64,000 nt of DNA from NCBI GenBank assembly GCA_020137815.1, contig CM035354.1:4358796-4422795 (forward strand), read 5' to 3'. Position 1 is the first letter of the stretch. Each line of letters starts with the position of its first letter. The notes beneath the pieces are model-generated. The model ran no database searches. It had not been told where the DNA came from and saw only the letters and a list, made by a program, of their open reading frames with translations. Both the position numbers and the translations under genes were made by a program. Source of the stretch: Hormiphora californensis. Taxonomy: Eukaryota > Ctenophora > Tentaculata > Cydippida > Pleurobrachiidae. Positions 13,477 through 25,015 of the stretch are shown piece after piece.

Positions 13477-16400
13477 TCACTCAAAAGTTCCATTGCCAAG
13501 AACTACTCTTGCCGTTTGTCCGATCTTAGGACAGCTCAGCCTCAGGACCCGTTTCTTGTTTCCCGATGATTTGAACAGTAGGGAGGGTGCTGTACATGAG
13601 AGGTGAGCCACCAGTGCCTCTCTCAGTTCTTGCTCCATGGCTCCCTTACCCCACTCAGATCTGTGTCGAGCTACGTGTTTCTGGGGTAGGGGGAAGTTGT
13701 TAGGATTATTGGATTAGTGATGGTGTAGTGAATAATTCGCAACCAGATAAATAGCTATTCGTCTGCAGCTGAGTATTTAGAGAGATATGGAAGGAGTAGA
13801 CCATATATCCACTTACCAGGTCAGCTAAGGGGAACCAGTTATCGATGGTATGAAAGTGCCGAAATTCTCCCAGGGGCACCCTTATCTCTCCCAGAAAATC
13901 ATCAGCCCCCAGTGTCCTCTTGTGGTACACAGCTAACAGCACAGTCCTGGGGTGGAGTTAGTCTCAGATTTGGAAGGAAGATTGGAATTGGGGATATTTA
14001 GGGTGAGTTAGGTGCTCTCTGTCGTTGAGTACCCTCTGCTGTATACACTTCTCGCGGGAAGCCACCTCGGATGTATGGCTCTGTCTCTCCCTCTCTGGTT
14101 GCTATGGCAACAGTTTGTAACTGGGGCCCCTCAATTTACAGAATGGCAAGGAGGAAATGCATCACAGTATAATACATTCTCTCTCCTACAGTGTCTCTTG
14201 TCATTTTGAACTGTGTTGAATTTTTCCCATGCTTTAATTAGGATTATAATTTCTCGCTTGACTCTCACTCAGATTATGCTAATGCACTTACGCTGTTTGA
14301 AGTAGCTGGACGGGAATTCCAAAATCAAATGTTTCGTTCCATACGGGATCCAGGCTGTTTTTAACCACCTGAAATGAAGGGTTGTAGCTGTAGTTCCCAG
14401 TTGGTATTATATTTATCAACCATGGGGTATCAAATATCTAAAAAGATATCACTTTACTCAGGTGCCCTCCCTCCCTACTCTCAGCCAGTCTCAGTCCCTC
14501 TTATTTGCTCGTTCTGATGTTCTAAATCAATTCCTCTCAGCCCTCTCTTCAGCAGAGCTTCTATCCTAAAGTGCTTCGTCTCTCTCTCGCCGCAGTCTAA
14601 TTATCTATTTACGTCAGAGTGTACTGTATACATTGTAGCTGTGCTCTACGTTATATAGTACAGCTGACATTGTATGATATTTTGTAGTTGTTTGTCTTCG
14701 CTTTGGTCACCTGTCGTGTGTAGTAAATGTACAAACGTGAACGTTACTCGCAAGACCCCCTTTTTGAGATTTAGCACATCTATCATGTAATACAACGCAC
14801 TCTATCGCTGTTTGTTCCTACCTTGGTCGATTTCACTGGATATTTCCCTGCCAGGGTAACCCTAACATAGGTATCACTAGACGCTCCATCCCCTCCCTTT
14901 GCTGCAAGAGCCTCTCCAGCACAAATCCGCACGTGCAGGGTACTGGGTGTTGTATAGGATATCTGCATATGAACCCCTCCACTAATACTCCAATCTTGCT
15001 GCAGGGAGGGGGTGTAAATTTGAGTTGGGAAATTCAAAATGAAACATATTCTAGAAACTAAGAATATATTGAAATATTCAAGTAGAATTATTATACCGAT
15101 ACCCTATCATTGTGTGTCCGATATGAGCCTGGTGTGTGAGGTGTGTGAAAATCACGCCAGCACCTCACACGAGATTATGGAGTTGAGTTGCTGGAGATAA
15201 AGTTACAACCCAGTTAGACCCAAGGTTTTGTTTGGTGTACTTGTAAATGTATCTGGTTGCCCCCCCCCCCCCGGCCCCCTAAACTACAATCGACAATCTC
15301 TACTTCTTGTAGGCCTGTGGTTGAGTAGTTATATTAGACTGATGAGTAGTAAGGCTGCTGAATAGTGATATCATGCCATCATGGGTATCATATATTATTC
15401 TCTAAACTCTGCCGTTTTCTCTCTTATTACTCTCTCGTGTTGTTGTTTTATCAACGCTTTGAAAACCAGCCAAGTTTGTTAGATATTACACAGCCATTTT
15501 TGTCCGACCTGTCAGTGTGAGGCAACTCAATTTATGCTTTTTGTAGTTTGTATCTTTCTTTTCTGGCCTACTCAGGAACTGAACTTGCAAGTGCACCTTG
15601 TATACTAGAACTAACTCCCACCCCCTATCCACTTTTAGTACATGTGTCTCATGTCCAGTTGCATTTGACCATCCTGACAAAAACCATGGCAACAGAAGTC
15701 CGGAAGCGTCTCATCTCACAGGATCTCTCTCCAACCTCCTCCGAGCTCCCTTCAGACCTCCTAGACGGGCTATGTGAGGAGGAGCTAAACAGTGCCAGTG
15801 AGGGGGGATGATGATAGTGTGATAGGAGAGATGGAGGTGGAGGAAGTGGAGGAGGGTTATTGGAGGGAACTAGATCTGGGGATATCACGCCAAATATTTG
15901 ATAGAACATCTGAAAGTGAGCTGCTGGTAGTGGTATTCAAGTTGTGTGAGGTCTTGTTCTCAACAGTTACCCTGGTGCCCTTGACTCTCCTGATAATCCT
16001 TCAATCTGGAGATTTGGATCGTTTTACCAACTCAACTAACTTCCTCCTAACCACTCTTCTGAACCTTGTTATCACTATTGTTGTCAAGGCATTGGTTGCT
16101 AGGGAACGTCCAACAGGGTACCCCTCAATTGTTCTATTTAGTTTTCCATCAGGCCATGCATCCCGTGCAGGGGTTATAATCATGACAGTTCTCCTGACTA
16201 ACTCTACCTCTCTTCTGGGTGTGGTGATATGTGGTGGTATTATAGCGGTGTCCAGGGTTGGCATTGGGAAACATTTGGTTAGCGATGTGGTTGGTGGAGT
16301 TGTAGTGGGGATGATGAACACTGTTCTGGCAAGCGCTACCGTGTGGTGTGAGAGAGATACACTGGCGGGGTCTTTTGGGAAGGTTCAAATCTTTCAGCAT

Positions 16401-17979
16401 CGAGTGGAAGAGTGTTTTGGAGTTTTATCGTGAGTTGTTTTGTGTGATTTATAAACTGACTTGAACGTACTGGACGAAGTGGCAAAATGTTAAATTTGTG
16501 ATTCTAACATTCTAACATTTTTGATTCAAATAATCACGTTTTGATGTCTGAATTTATGCTGATCTTTTCCCATGATTCCAAAGATTATTGTTTCACTTGA
16601 CCTTGACCCAAACTGAGATTGTCCTATATACTCGGAGTCGCGACTAGTCGGACCTGAGGATAACAGTACTACAAACTACAATCGAGTCTTGTACCTGGTC
16701 TTGTAACTCCTCCCAGATGGGATCACCAGCCATATCATCCCATGATACCTGAACCATTGTCTCACCTATCACATCACTGTCATCGTACACCCTGGATTTT
16801 GTTGTTATAAGTTGGGGGAAGTAAGAATGAAGCTAGATGGATTTCGGACACTAAGATAGAGCTAAAGGGTCATGGGGTGAATCGGTGATTTCGATAAGGA
16901 AACAATTAGGTATACGTTTTATAGCTGCCCAGAAAACAAAACATCTCATATTTCGATCCATGTATTACAAACCGGGAGTACATACCTGAAAAGTAGTCGA
17001 GTATTGGGTAAATCCTCCTCACTGACTCTAAACACCAGGATCTCATTCCAAACAGGGTTAGAGGAGTCCTTCTTTTTCGTCGTCCTATCACTTTCCCCGT
17101 CTGTAGAGTCCAACAATATCACCTCGATCTTCAAACAGGATGATATGTTAGAATAGGTTCATGGGTAGCGAGGTGATTACTAAGCACATCTATTGAAGTT
17201 GTGACGGCACCAAAGTTAATAATGTTCATCATAATTTCAAGTTGCCCATTTTGCCCACCTGTGGGTTAACGTTTAGCCGGGCCACTTGGCGAGACGCCAG
17301 CCCCTGGGCAGCGATAATCCGGACCATTAGCAGCTGCCTATCTGACTTGTATTTTAAAGCAAACCCAAACTCTCCCGTAGCATCACCCTGAGCCTTCTTT
17401 ACAGCTGGGTCCAGTTGGGAGAACAGGGACTTCACACACGCATGCTTCACCTGATGAATATGTTGCTTTAGAGAATGAAAGATCCCTTTTTCTAGATTCT
17501 GACAATTTGAGCGAGATAATTGATAAAAACAATGGAATCGACAAACAGAAAACACATACCTCTTGACTCATCTCATTTTCTTCCTCTTTATTTTCATCTT
17601 CACCACCTCCCAATGTGTCATGATAGGGAACCGTGGGTCGCTCTACTCCCCGTGGAGACTGAGGTTTCGGGGACTGAGGTTTCGGTGACTGAGGTTTCGG
17701 AGATTGAGGTTTTGGAGATTGAGAAGACTTTGGTGATCCCAGTGAAGATTGTGGGGTTGATGATTTGACTGGAGGAGAAGGTTGTGACCTGGGGAGTGAT
17801 CGGATAGTTTCCCCTCCTGCCCCTGGATCAGGGGTTATCTCCTGATCTAACATAGCACTATTATAATAGGAGTAGAGTTGGTAGTTAGTTGAATCTTCAG
17901 AATCAGTTATCACGTTTAGTCGGTCAAATAACAATATGCAACTGTATTTACAATATTTACAAGTTATAAATCTCTTCAT
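13477..17979 (-). CDS. Tandem C2-domain protein (synaptotagmin/Slp-like)
   Basis: Eight minus-strand exons join in frame: 17979-17560, 17450-17259, 17128-16986, 16791-16695, 14998-14822, 14368-14292, 13946-13817 and 13680-13477, about 479 residues. The N-terminus is a low-complexity Ser/Pro linker with a five-fold PKPQS repeat (residues ~85-110). C2A runs from 'GEFGFALKYKSDRQLLMVRI' through 'KKDSSNPVWNEILVF' to 'VYDDSDVIGE'. C2B runs from 'HMQISYTTPSTLHVRICAGE' through 'VKNSLDPVWNETFDF' and 'GADDFLGEIRVPL'. C2A seems to lack several calcium-binding aspartates, while C2B keeps more acidic loop residues. No transmembrane segment is seen, so it is probably a cytosolic membrane-trafficking adaptor. 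The true start may be a later ATG at 17853. PLPP6 lies antisense in the intron between exons 4 and 5. Confidence 0.82.
15686..16433 (+). CDS. PLPP6: PAP2-family lipid phosphatase (PLPP6/7-like), one extra base in the frame
   Basis: Type 2 phosphatidic acid phosphatase fold, intronless like vertebrate PLPP6, which dephosphorylates isoprenoid and presqualene diphosphates at the ER. From the ATG at 15686 the acidic N-terminus runs to the six-G tract 15802-15807, where the frame shifts by one; treating one G as extra gives 248 residues. The active site is complete: motif 1 'KALVARERP', motif 2 'PSGH', motif 3 'SRVGIGKHLVSDVVGG', with hydrophobic helices between. The first motif is shorter than in bacterial PAP2 but has the expected Arg-Pro end. 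It is nested antisense inside an intron of the C2 gene. PLPP7 is the main alternative, but it lacks a good active site in vertebrates. Confidence 0.85.
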
Positions 17980-17980
17980 T

Positions 17981-18900
17981 TTATCGGTTATTTCGTTTAG
18001 AGGCTAAGTGAGCTAAAGATGGTCGATTAGAGTTCACTTTTTGAGTTGTATTTTGGGGTGAGGGTGGTGGTTGGGGCTTCTTTTTCGGTTGTTTGTCCCT
18101 ATTTTTATCGTTCGTCATCTTGAACAGCCTATCAATATCTATTTTCCCTACAACAACAGATTTATCTGCCACCACTATGTCTGCATCGGTGTCTCGTAAC
18201 TTCCTCCCCAGCTGTTCGTCATCTATGGCAAGACGAACAGGTGCGTAGAGGTTAAACCATTGTTTAGACATGGGTGACTAGGCCAATATCTGTGAAGGCA
18301 TACTGCCACTGAGGTAACCCAAGGTGCATAACCATCAGCCGGAAATACTCCATGAAGGAGGATGCCAGAAAGTGCCATCTAACCGCTCTATCCAAGAACC
18401 AGATTTTAGGGTTTGCTACCACCCCCTCTTCGTAAACGAGGCACACCTTCCCCTGGGAGCAACACGCGTCTATCTCAAACGCCTTCTCGATCTGACTAAA
18501 CCTCGGTCTATCAGTTTCATCATCACTTTCAGTGTCAGTCACAGTCACACTTTGTGTTGCTCCCTGTTTCTCACTACCCGGCATTGCAATTCTCTTCAGA
18601 TTTCCCAGTGGGATTCACCTCCATCCTGCCGAGAGGTATGACGGAACCGTTAAATTTGACACTCCAGCACAACAGTAACCCATCTGTGGTGATGTAGAAG
18701 TTCTTCAAGTCTTCAGGCATGTGAGTGCAGTGTTCCTGTTCCCAGTCACATATCCGGCCTGGATCCGCTGGTTTTCTGTCCAACAGCTTGACATCGGTGA
18801 CTCCCGTTCTCTTTTCTAGTGATCGCACTATTCCAAGGCTGATCCGATCGTACAGTTCTCGAGTCCGGGCAGCTTTCTCATCAGGTAGGGTGGTTGTCAT
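17981..18900 (-). CDS. TPGS2: Tubulin polyglutamylase complex subunit 2, two +1 frame breaks
   Basis: Accessory subunit of the TTLL1 polyglutamylase complex that adds glutamate chains to tubulin. It is intronless, minus strand. Recognisable blocks match TPGS2 in order: 'CTHMPEDLKNFYITTDGLLL', 'WSVKFNGSVIPLGRME', 'GKVCLVYEEG', 'IWFLDRAVRWHFL', 'HLGLPQWQYAFTDIG', 'SKQWFNLYAPV', and a Lys/Pro-rich tail. The frame shifts by +1 between 18590 and 18620 and again at a three-base run at 18272-18274. Removing one base at each gives about 305 residues (human 300). The stop codon TAA at 17981-17983 is one base from the ATG that could start the C2 gene. Sequence error is more likely than loss of function because the protein is otherwise well conserved. 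Confidence 0.85.
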
Positions 18901-19214
18901 CTAGGACGCTAAAACCTGAAATCACGAGTTTTAGGGAGAGTGGCATAGTCGAAAACATCAATAGGGAAATTAAGCATACAGCGTTTGTAGAAAAATCTGA
19001 AAACTAATAAATTATACAACCATTTTTACAAGACCTTGACAATCCCAATTCACAAATATCAATACTGTATTCAAATTCCAATAGTACTTTAGTTTGCATT
19101 CAGCCAGTAGCAGTGGCTTGGTACCGAGGGTTATATTGAACATCTCTCAACCCCGGAATAGACCCCTTCAACCTGGTAACACTCTCATTAGTCACCTCAG
19201 GACACCTGTGCAGA
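18901..19214. other. Short intergenic stretch upstream of TPGS2
   Basis: AT-rich, with no gene seen. Near its left end on the minus strand are 'gatttcag' and 'cgtcctag' just before the TPGS2 ATG, both usable as 3' splice acceptors. Confidence 0.5.
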
Positions 19215-20730
19215 TTAATGCTCCTCAACCTCCTGGTGCTTCTCCAGAAACCCTAGCCCAACACCCGTTACCCCCTTACAACCCATGAGACTAAGGTGTT
19301 CCATCCTGGGGAGACCGTGAGAGATGTGGTGCAGGGATACATCCGTCAGGAAATCAAGATGATCCAGGTCTAGCCGCGTTATTGAGCCAATGGTACAAAT
19401 AGAGCCAACACCAACGTCTGTGACTGCACGGCAGAAGTCGATGGAGAGGGATTGGAGAGAGTTGGGGGAGCAGGAGGCTAGGATTGAGAGGTGGTCATCT
19501 GTTATGTTTGTGTGGAATAATGCGAGTGCTTTGATGGAGGAGATGAATATACCGGCATGGGGAAAGATTCCAGGTGCACACTTGACCCAGCCCAAATTTA
19601 GGTATCTGAGGTGTTTGGATTGAAGGATTATTGCTGCTAGTGCATCTTCATTCACTGCCATACATGTGACCAGTTCCAGTGATTTCAAATTGGGGGCCTT
19701 GATCCGAGATACAATATCGCTGGTGACTGCAAAGGATCCTGACAATATGAGGGTTCGAAGGGTGGGAAGTTCAAACACAGTCAGCACTTCGAGGGACGAA
19801 ACTGAGAGATGAGAGAGATCAAGATACCTCAGACCAACTATAATGTCCTGAATGGGATTGATGCTATCCAGACTTCGGCATCCAGACAAATCTAAGTCCC
19901 TGAGTTGAGTCAGGCTACCCAATCCATGGATGCTCTTTAGTTGAGTCAGCCCCGCTAAACATAACCGTCTCAGTTTGCCCATTCCTCCTATGACATTTCC
20001 AACTTTGGTAAGCCCAGAACATCCTTTGAGAGACAACTCCGTAACATTGACACACTTCTTTTGGATCATTGTGAGAGTCTCTGAAGTCACGGAACTCCTG
20101 TCAAGGTATATCTTGGTTATGGCACTGTAACAAGCAAGATGTTGGAAGCATATCAACACTGACACACTCTCATCATCTAGTTTTTCTGGGCCAATTCTGC
20201 AGTTAGACATGACAACTGCACTTCCCACACTCCCATTCCTGGTGCAATAAACATTTGGAATGAGCTGTTGGGGTGGATGGTACTTTGAAGGGTCGTTCAG
20301 CAGGTGGCAATTGAAGTCTGCAGTCGGTGAGGGCAAAATTTATCGGGATCCGTTCAAGTTTCTGAATTGGGAAAGAAGAATTTTTGATGTGCAGTGTGCT
20401 ATTGCGGTTTAGAACTGAGATTAGAGGGTCAAACCAATCTTCGCAAAACTCATCCAAGAACACATTCTGTGCAAAAGAGAGAAGTTTCAGTGTCCAGTTA
20501 TCCAACAATCTTGTAGTAGAGACAAGGGTAATTTTAGAACACTCCCAGCTATTCCAAGTTTCATGACACAATTCCAAATCAGGATTAGGAAGAATTAGGG
20601 AGTATGCTCCAAAGTATGGACTGCAAATCCGTCTGAAATTAGAACACGTCGTTGAAATGGTAATGATGTCATGAAAGCTTAGGTATCCCAAAACTTCTGA
20701 GAGGATTTCTTCCGGCAAGCCAAGAATCAT
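19215..20730 (-). CDS. F-box/leucine-rich repeat protein, one +1 frame break
   Basis: Single-exon minus-strand gene. The N-terminus 'LPEEILSEVLGYLSFHDIIT' is a typical F-box that would bind SKP1 and recruit an SCF ubiquitin ligase. The C-terminal ~330 residues hold about ten LRRs of the cysteine-containing type, such as 'NVTELSLKGCSGLTKVG', 'QLRDLDLSGCRSLDSIN', 'SLQSLSIDFCRAVTDVG' and 'MEHLSLMGCKGVTGVG'. The first frame (20730-20203) and second frame (20336-19215) overlap and differ by +1, so one extra base between 20206 and 20336 splits the gene; the restored length is about 504 residues. The substrate is unknown. It resembles the FBXL family generally, without a clear one-to-one match. Confidence 0.82.
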
Positions 20731-21772
20731 TATTGATTCCAGAGGCCATTAAGAAACTAAGGGTCCTAAGAAGAGCTAGACATTAGCCTACCAGTAAATA
20801 GTAATCCAGAGAAAAATCACGGCCAGAACCCCCGACCCAGCCGTGAGCCGACGCAGGGAAGGTCAGGGTGGCGGGGGCCAGCGTTGAAATCTGGGTGTTT
20901 GGTGAGTGCTAACAAACGTTTTTCAGGGTTAGGGCTAAAGTAGGGTTAGGTTTGGGGTTTGGATTGGGGTTAAGCAGTAAGCCTTGACATTTCCTACCGG
21001 TGACGGGGGCCGAAAGTGAAAAATCACTCGAAATTTCGAAATTCCAGAGTTTTCATTTTATTATTTTTTCAGTTGCACGAGCGCGCGGCGATATTTGCAG
21101 TGTATAACTTCGACACTATCTCGCGCCGCGCAGTTTAAATTTGAGATTTTATCCCAAAAATTCATTTTCGTTAAAGTTTAAAACGCTTAAAATTTGAATC
21201 AAGCAGTCAGCAGACGAAGCATTTTAGATCTTAGCCACTACAACTTAAGGTCGGTTTTACATAAGCTTAAGAAGCATTCAAGGCTGAAGGCCGTCTATGT
21301 GAACAATTAGTCATGACTATCGAATGAAAAAAGTTTTGAGTTTTGTCTTTTGATGGGAGCGGGCTACCAACAGCCAACTTATCCCCCAATTTGCGGTTTT
21401 CTCGATTCTGTTTTGATATGTTTACAGTTTAGACATCGTCATTAAGATAGTTTAAAGCAATTTTATGCGGGATGGTATTTTTGGCCTTGTTTCCGAATTC
21501 CGGGCGCCGGGCGGTCGTGTCCCTAGTTCCGGCCGGTATGGTTTCTCTTTTTGATGGTGGACAGGGTGGCGGGTGCGTGGACGTCTTGGGGCGGGGTTGG
21601 GTCTTCCCTGTACATTGGGTGGGGGATTGGGCTGCGTGTGTGTGTTTAAGCAACTAACCTAACTGTTTAACCTAACTGTTTAAGCAATAGTATTTTTTGT
21701 GTATTTAAACTGTTGTATTTCAGCAGAATGGTATAATTCTGGAAACATGTGATTGCAATTATATCTGGCTGT
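20731..21772. other. Divergent promoter region of the F-box and zinc-finger genes
   Basis: A degenerate TTAGGG/TTTGGGG-rich patch lies at ~20925-20980 and a GC-rich patch with CGCGCGGCG at ~21080-21130. A possible 3' splice acceptor 'gtatttcag' ends at 21723, 50 bases before the zinc-finger ATG. No gene is seen. Confidence 0.5.
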
Positions 21773-24687
21773 ATGGAAGGAAATTACTACCCCCGTTCGG
21801 ACACATCATATTCACTTATTTCCTCATACAACACTCGAGCTAGAAATGGTAGACAGCCCCGTAATACAGGCCAATACTCCGAGATGGACGGCTCTGACTC
21901 TGTACTATCTGACAGTGATTCTAACCAAGGAGGTGACAACTACCAAAACAGTTGTCATGATTCAGAGGACTCGGATGACTATGATGTAGCTCATGTTTTG
22001 GTCCAGACTGTGCCGATCCGTACACAATCCAGGTTGATTCAAGCCGAGGAAAAGTTTATACGAACAGAGATTGAGTTACAGGAACGGTACGGTAAAGATG
22101 TTCAACCCCCGAAATATGTAGCACCCAAGCCTGCGGTTACTATCAAGGTTGTGGCCGTCCCTCCCACTCCAAAATTCCGGTGCAAATGTCTGGTGATCTT
22201 CCCGACAGAGGAGCAATTACACGAACACATCAGAACGATGCATCCAGTTATGGATTTCAAGTGTATTGCATGTCCCATGTCATTTGACACAAGTACCGCT
22301 CTTGATGCCCACGTGTACACTCATATTCGTGTCCAACCGTACCAGTGTAAATTATGTCAACAAGGTTTCTCCGAACGTAAAAACCTGACCCGCCACGAGA
22401 AAAATCCACCCATTTCCTGTAGAAATATCACTGAGGCGGGCAGTAACGTTAAGGATTTCAAATGTATTGCGTGTCCCATGTCATTTGACACAAGATCCGC
22501 TCTCGATACCCACTTATACACTCATATTGGTGTGAAACCGTACCGGTGTAAAATATGTCACCAGGGTTTCACCATACGTAACAACCTGACCGGGCACCAG
22601 AGAAATCCACCCTATTCCTGTAGAAAATTCACTGAGGCGGGCAGTAAAGAAATAAGGAGGAAAAGAAATACATTTTCATACACAGGGGTGCGTAGTAAAA
22701 GGGCAAAGTTGGGTAAATCTGTCAAGACTGAGGAGACGGACTGTACCACTCCTATGTATACTGTTAAAGAAGGACCTGGTAGCTGGGTTTTCAAGAGATT
22801 CGAACCAACCAACCAATCGGGAAGCTCGTGTCCTGAGAAACCAATGGACCAATTTGACAACACAAGAAGTGTACCAACTCAGGCACCTGAAACTGCTTCT
22901 AAGGAGGTTCAGGTAGACATTGGAGAGTCTAGCAGCAACTTTGTAGCGGCCCCTCAACCGTCAGATCTTCATAACAATCGTAAGTTTCTACTCAATCTAA
23001 TTACTATGAATGACCCGCTTTAAAGTTTTACTTGATTAAAAGACAAGTCTTCATGCTAATCATCCCATTATTTTCAGAGGGGGTGAATGATAAAGCTCCG
23101 ACTATGAAAGAACCAAACAAGTCCAAAAAAGGCCGTCGTACTAATCGAGGTGACTTCTTATGCATAGTGAGCGGCTGTTGGATAAGATGGCAGACGTTGG
23201 AAGAGTTAGACCTACACGTGAGAAACGATCATCCCAGGAAAGAATTCCAGTGTAGTGAGTGTGCCAGGTCATACGACACCGAAACAGGTTTGGCAATACA
23301 CCAGCACACACACAGCCTTTCGAGAAAGTTCGTGTGTGAATACTGTGGCTTACGGTATGAATCAAAACGCCTCTTGTTGGTTCACAGGCGGAAGAACCAT
23401 ATTAAAAGTGAACCATTCAAGTGCCGGTATCGTGTCAGCAATACTAATAATAGGGGAGGCCCGTGGTGCAGGTTTGAAGCACTCTCTATGAAGGAGGTGT
23501 ACGATCACATCATCGCTGATCACCCCGTGAGAAGGTTCAAATGTAAAATATGCCCACTTTCCTTCGACTATTCGGGAAGCAGATGGAAGCACACGGTTAA
23601 GGAACATGGGAAGAAGATTGACGACAACCAGCCGACTAGAGGAGAGTCACCTGATGAAATGCCAGAACTTGAGTCGGCCATCTTGGAACATGATGAAATG
23701 CCAGGTCCCGAACCCACCTCGCCGAACAGTGACCCATCCAGTCCAACATCTTCTGGATCGCAGGTTTACCCTGAAACTGAAGTTCAACTGGATTCCATTT
23801 CTACAGCCAGTACTTCTTCAACCGATCCTTCTAATCCAGGTTGGTAATATAAAGTAACGACTGTGTAAACGCTGTGTAAATACTGATATATGTTAGGGAT
23901 CCTTATACCTACTTTTAATATTTCAGGGCAGGCAAGATCTTTCGATAAAACAGTAATCCGAAAACTCAAGAACCACGGAATAAAAACTCAAGCATTTCAG
24001 TGTCACCTGCGAAATTGTTCATTTACCACATGTACGTCTCAGGAGACACTGTTTGAGCACATTCGAAATGATCATCCTGTTAAAGAATTCGTGTGCAGTG
24101 AGTGTCCCATGTCATTTGATTATAAGACTTTCCTCAAGAATCACATCATGGCAGTTCATGGCGGAGAAAAGAAATACGCGTGTAAATACTGTGGGCAGGC
24201 GTTTTCTCAACGTAGCAACATGCTGACACATCAAGGCCGCCACACGGAGTTTAAATGCAAATACAAGGGATGTTCTCTTAGAAAACGCAGCCAGGAGGAG
24301 TTAGATGACCACATCAGGAATGAACACCCAATCAAGAATTTTATGTGTGATCAATGCCCTATGTCCTTTGATACTGCTTCTCTGATGAATAGTCACAAGT
24401 CTTGCCACGACGATTCGAGACCTTTTCCCTGCGAAATTTGTGGAAAAACTTTTAAGAAAGAGTACCATGTTGTAGATCACAACAGGAGAGTTCACTCGGG
24501 TATTAAACCGTGGGTTTGTCAAGTGTGCGGAAAAGCTTTTGCCGAGAAACATAGCCTTGCAAGACACAAACGAGTACACACGGGTGAAAAGTTGTATGGG
24601 TGTGTATACTGTGGGAGAAGATTCGCATCTGCTACCAGACTGAGACATGAGCAAACTTGTTGGAAGAGACCTCCCGATGACTTGTGA
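21773..24687 (+). CDS. C2H2 zinc-finger protein, about 909 residues
   Basis: Three exons, 21773-22979, 23078-23839 and 23927-24687, join in frame. The N-terminus is acidic and Ser-rich. Fingers occur in recurring sets: an atypical Cys-x(1-4)-Cys finger ending 'H-x(3)-H-P', then 'F.C..CPMSFDT....H.YTH', then a more standard finger. This set is repeated in every exon and twice within exon 1. The C-terminal fingers are canonical with TGEK-type linkers ('HTGEKLYGCVYCG'). Such proteins bind DNA in the nucleus; the array suggests internal module duplication. Ser/Pro/Glu-rich spacers lie at the ends of exons 1 and 2. No orthologue is recognised. Confidence 0.88.
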
Positions 24688-25015
24688 ACTGAATAACGAT
24701 TTATTTATATTTTATACCTCCATATTTTAAATGTTTTTACGACGGGTTTCACCAATGTATACATGTGATTTTGCATCAATGTCCTTAATTTGATTCATCA
24801 TTATATGTTATATGTATGAATAATATTACCTTTCAATTGTTCTACTTACTACGTAATTAATCACTCTGATAATAAATCCGATTTAAATGCAGTTTAACGC
24901 TGCCGCATGTTTAGTGTGCGTTTACCAAATGAGTTGCACAAACTCAGTACTCAATGCAGGTAGCTGCATATATTTTCACAGCAATAAAAGTCTGTCATTT
25001 CACTGTTGATCATCA
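24688..25015. other. Convergent 3' flanks of the zinc-finger gene and GLS
   Basis: AT-rich, with plus-strand AATAAA at ~24869 and another near 24982, and TTTATT (AATAAA on minus) near 24702. No gene is seen. Confidence 0.6.

Noticed and set aside
13221..13569. Two overlapping plus-strand frames of ~100 codons
   Set aside because: They overlap the last exon of the minus-strand C2 gene and show no recognisable domain.
18590..18616. A 25-base intron in TPGS2 (gtgaat...tgaag) instead of a frame break
   Set aside because: Far below typical animal intron size, and removing one base gives a better match to the conserved protein.
20925..20985. TTAGGG-like telomeric repeat
   Set aside because: Only a few degenerate units mixed with TTTGGGG; not an interstitial telomere array.
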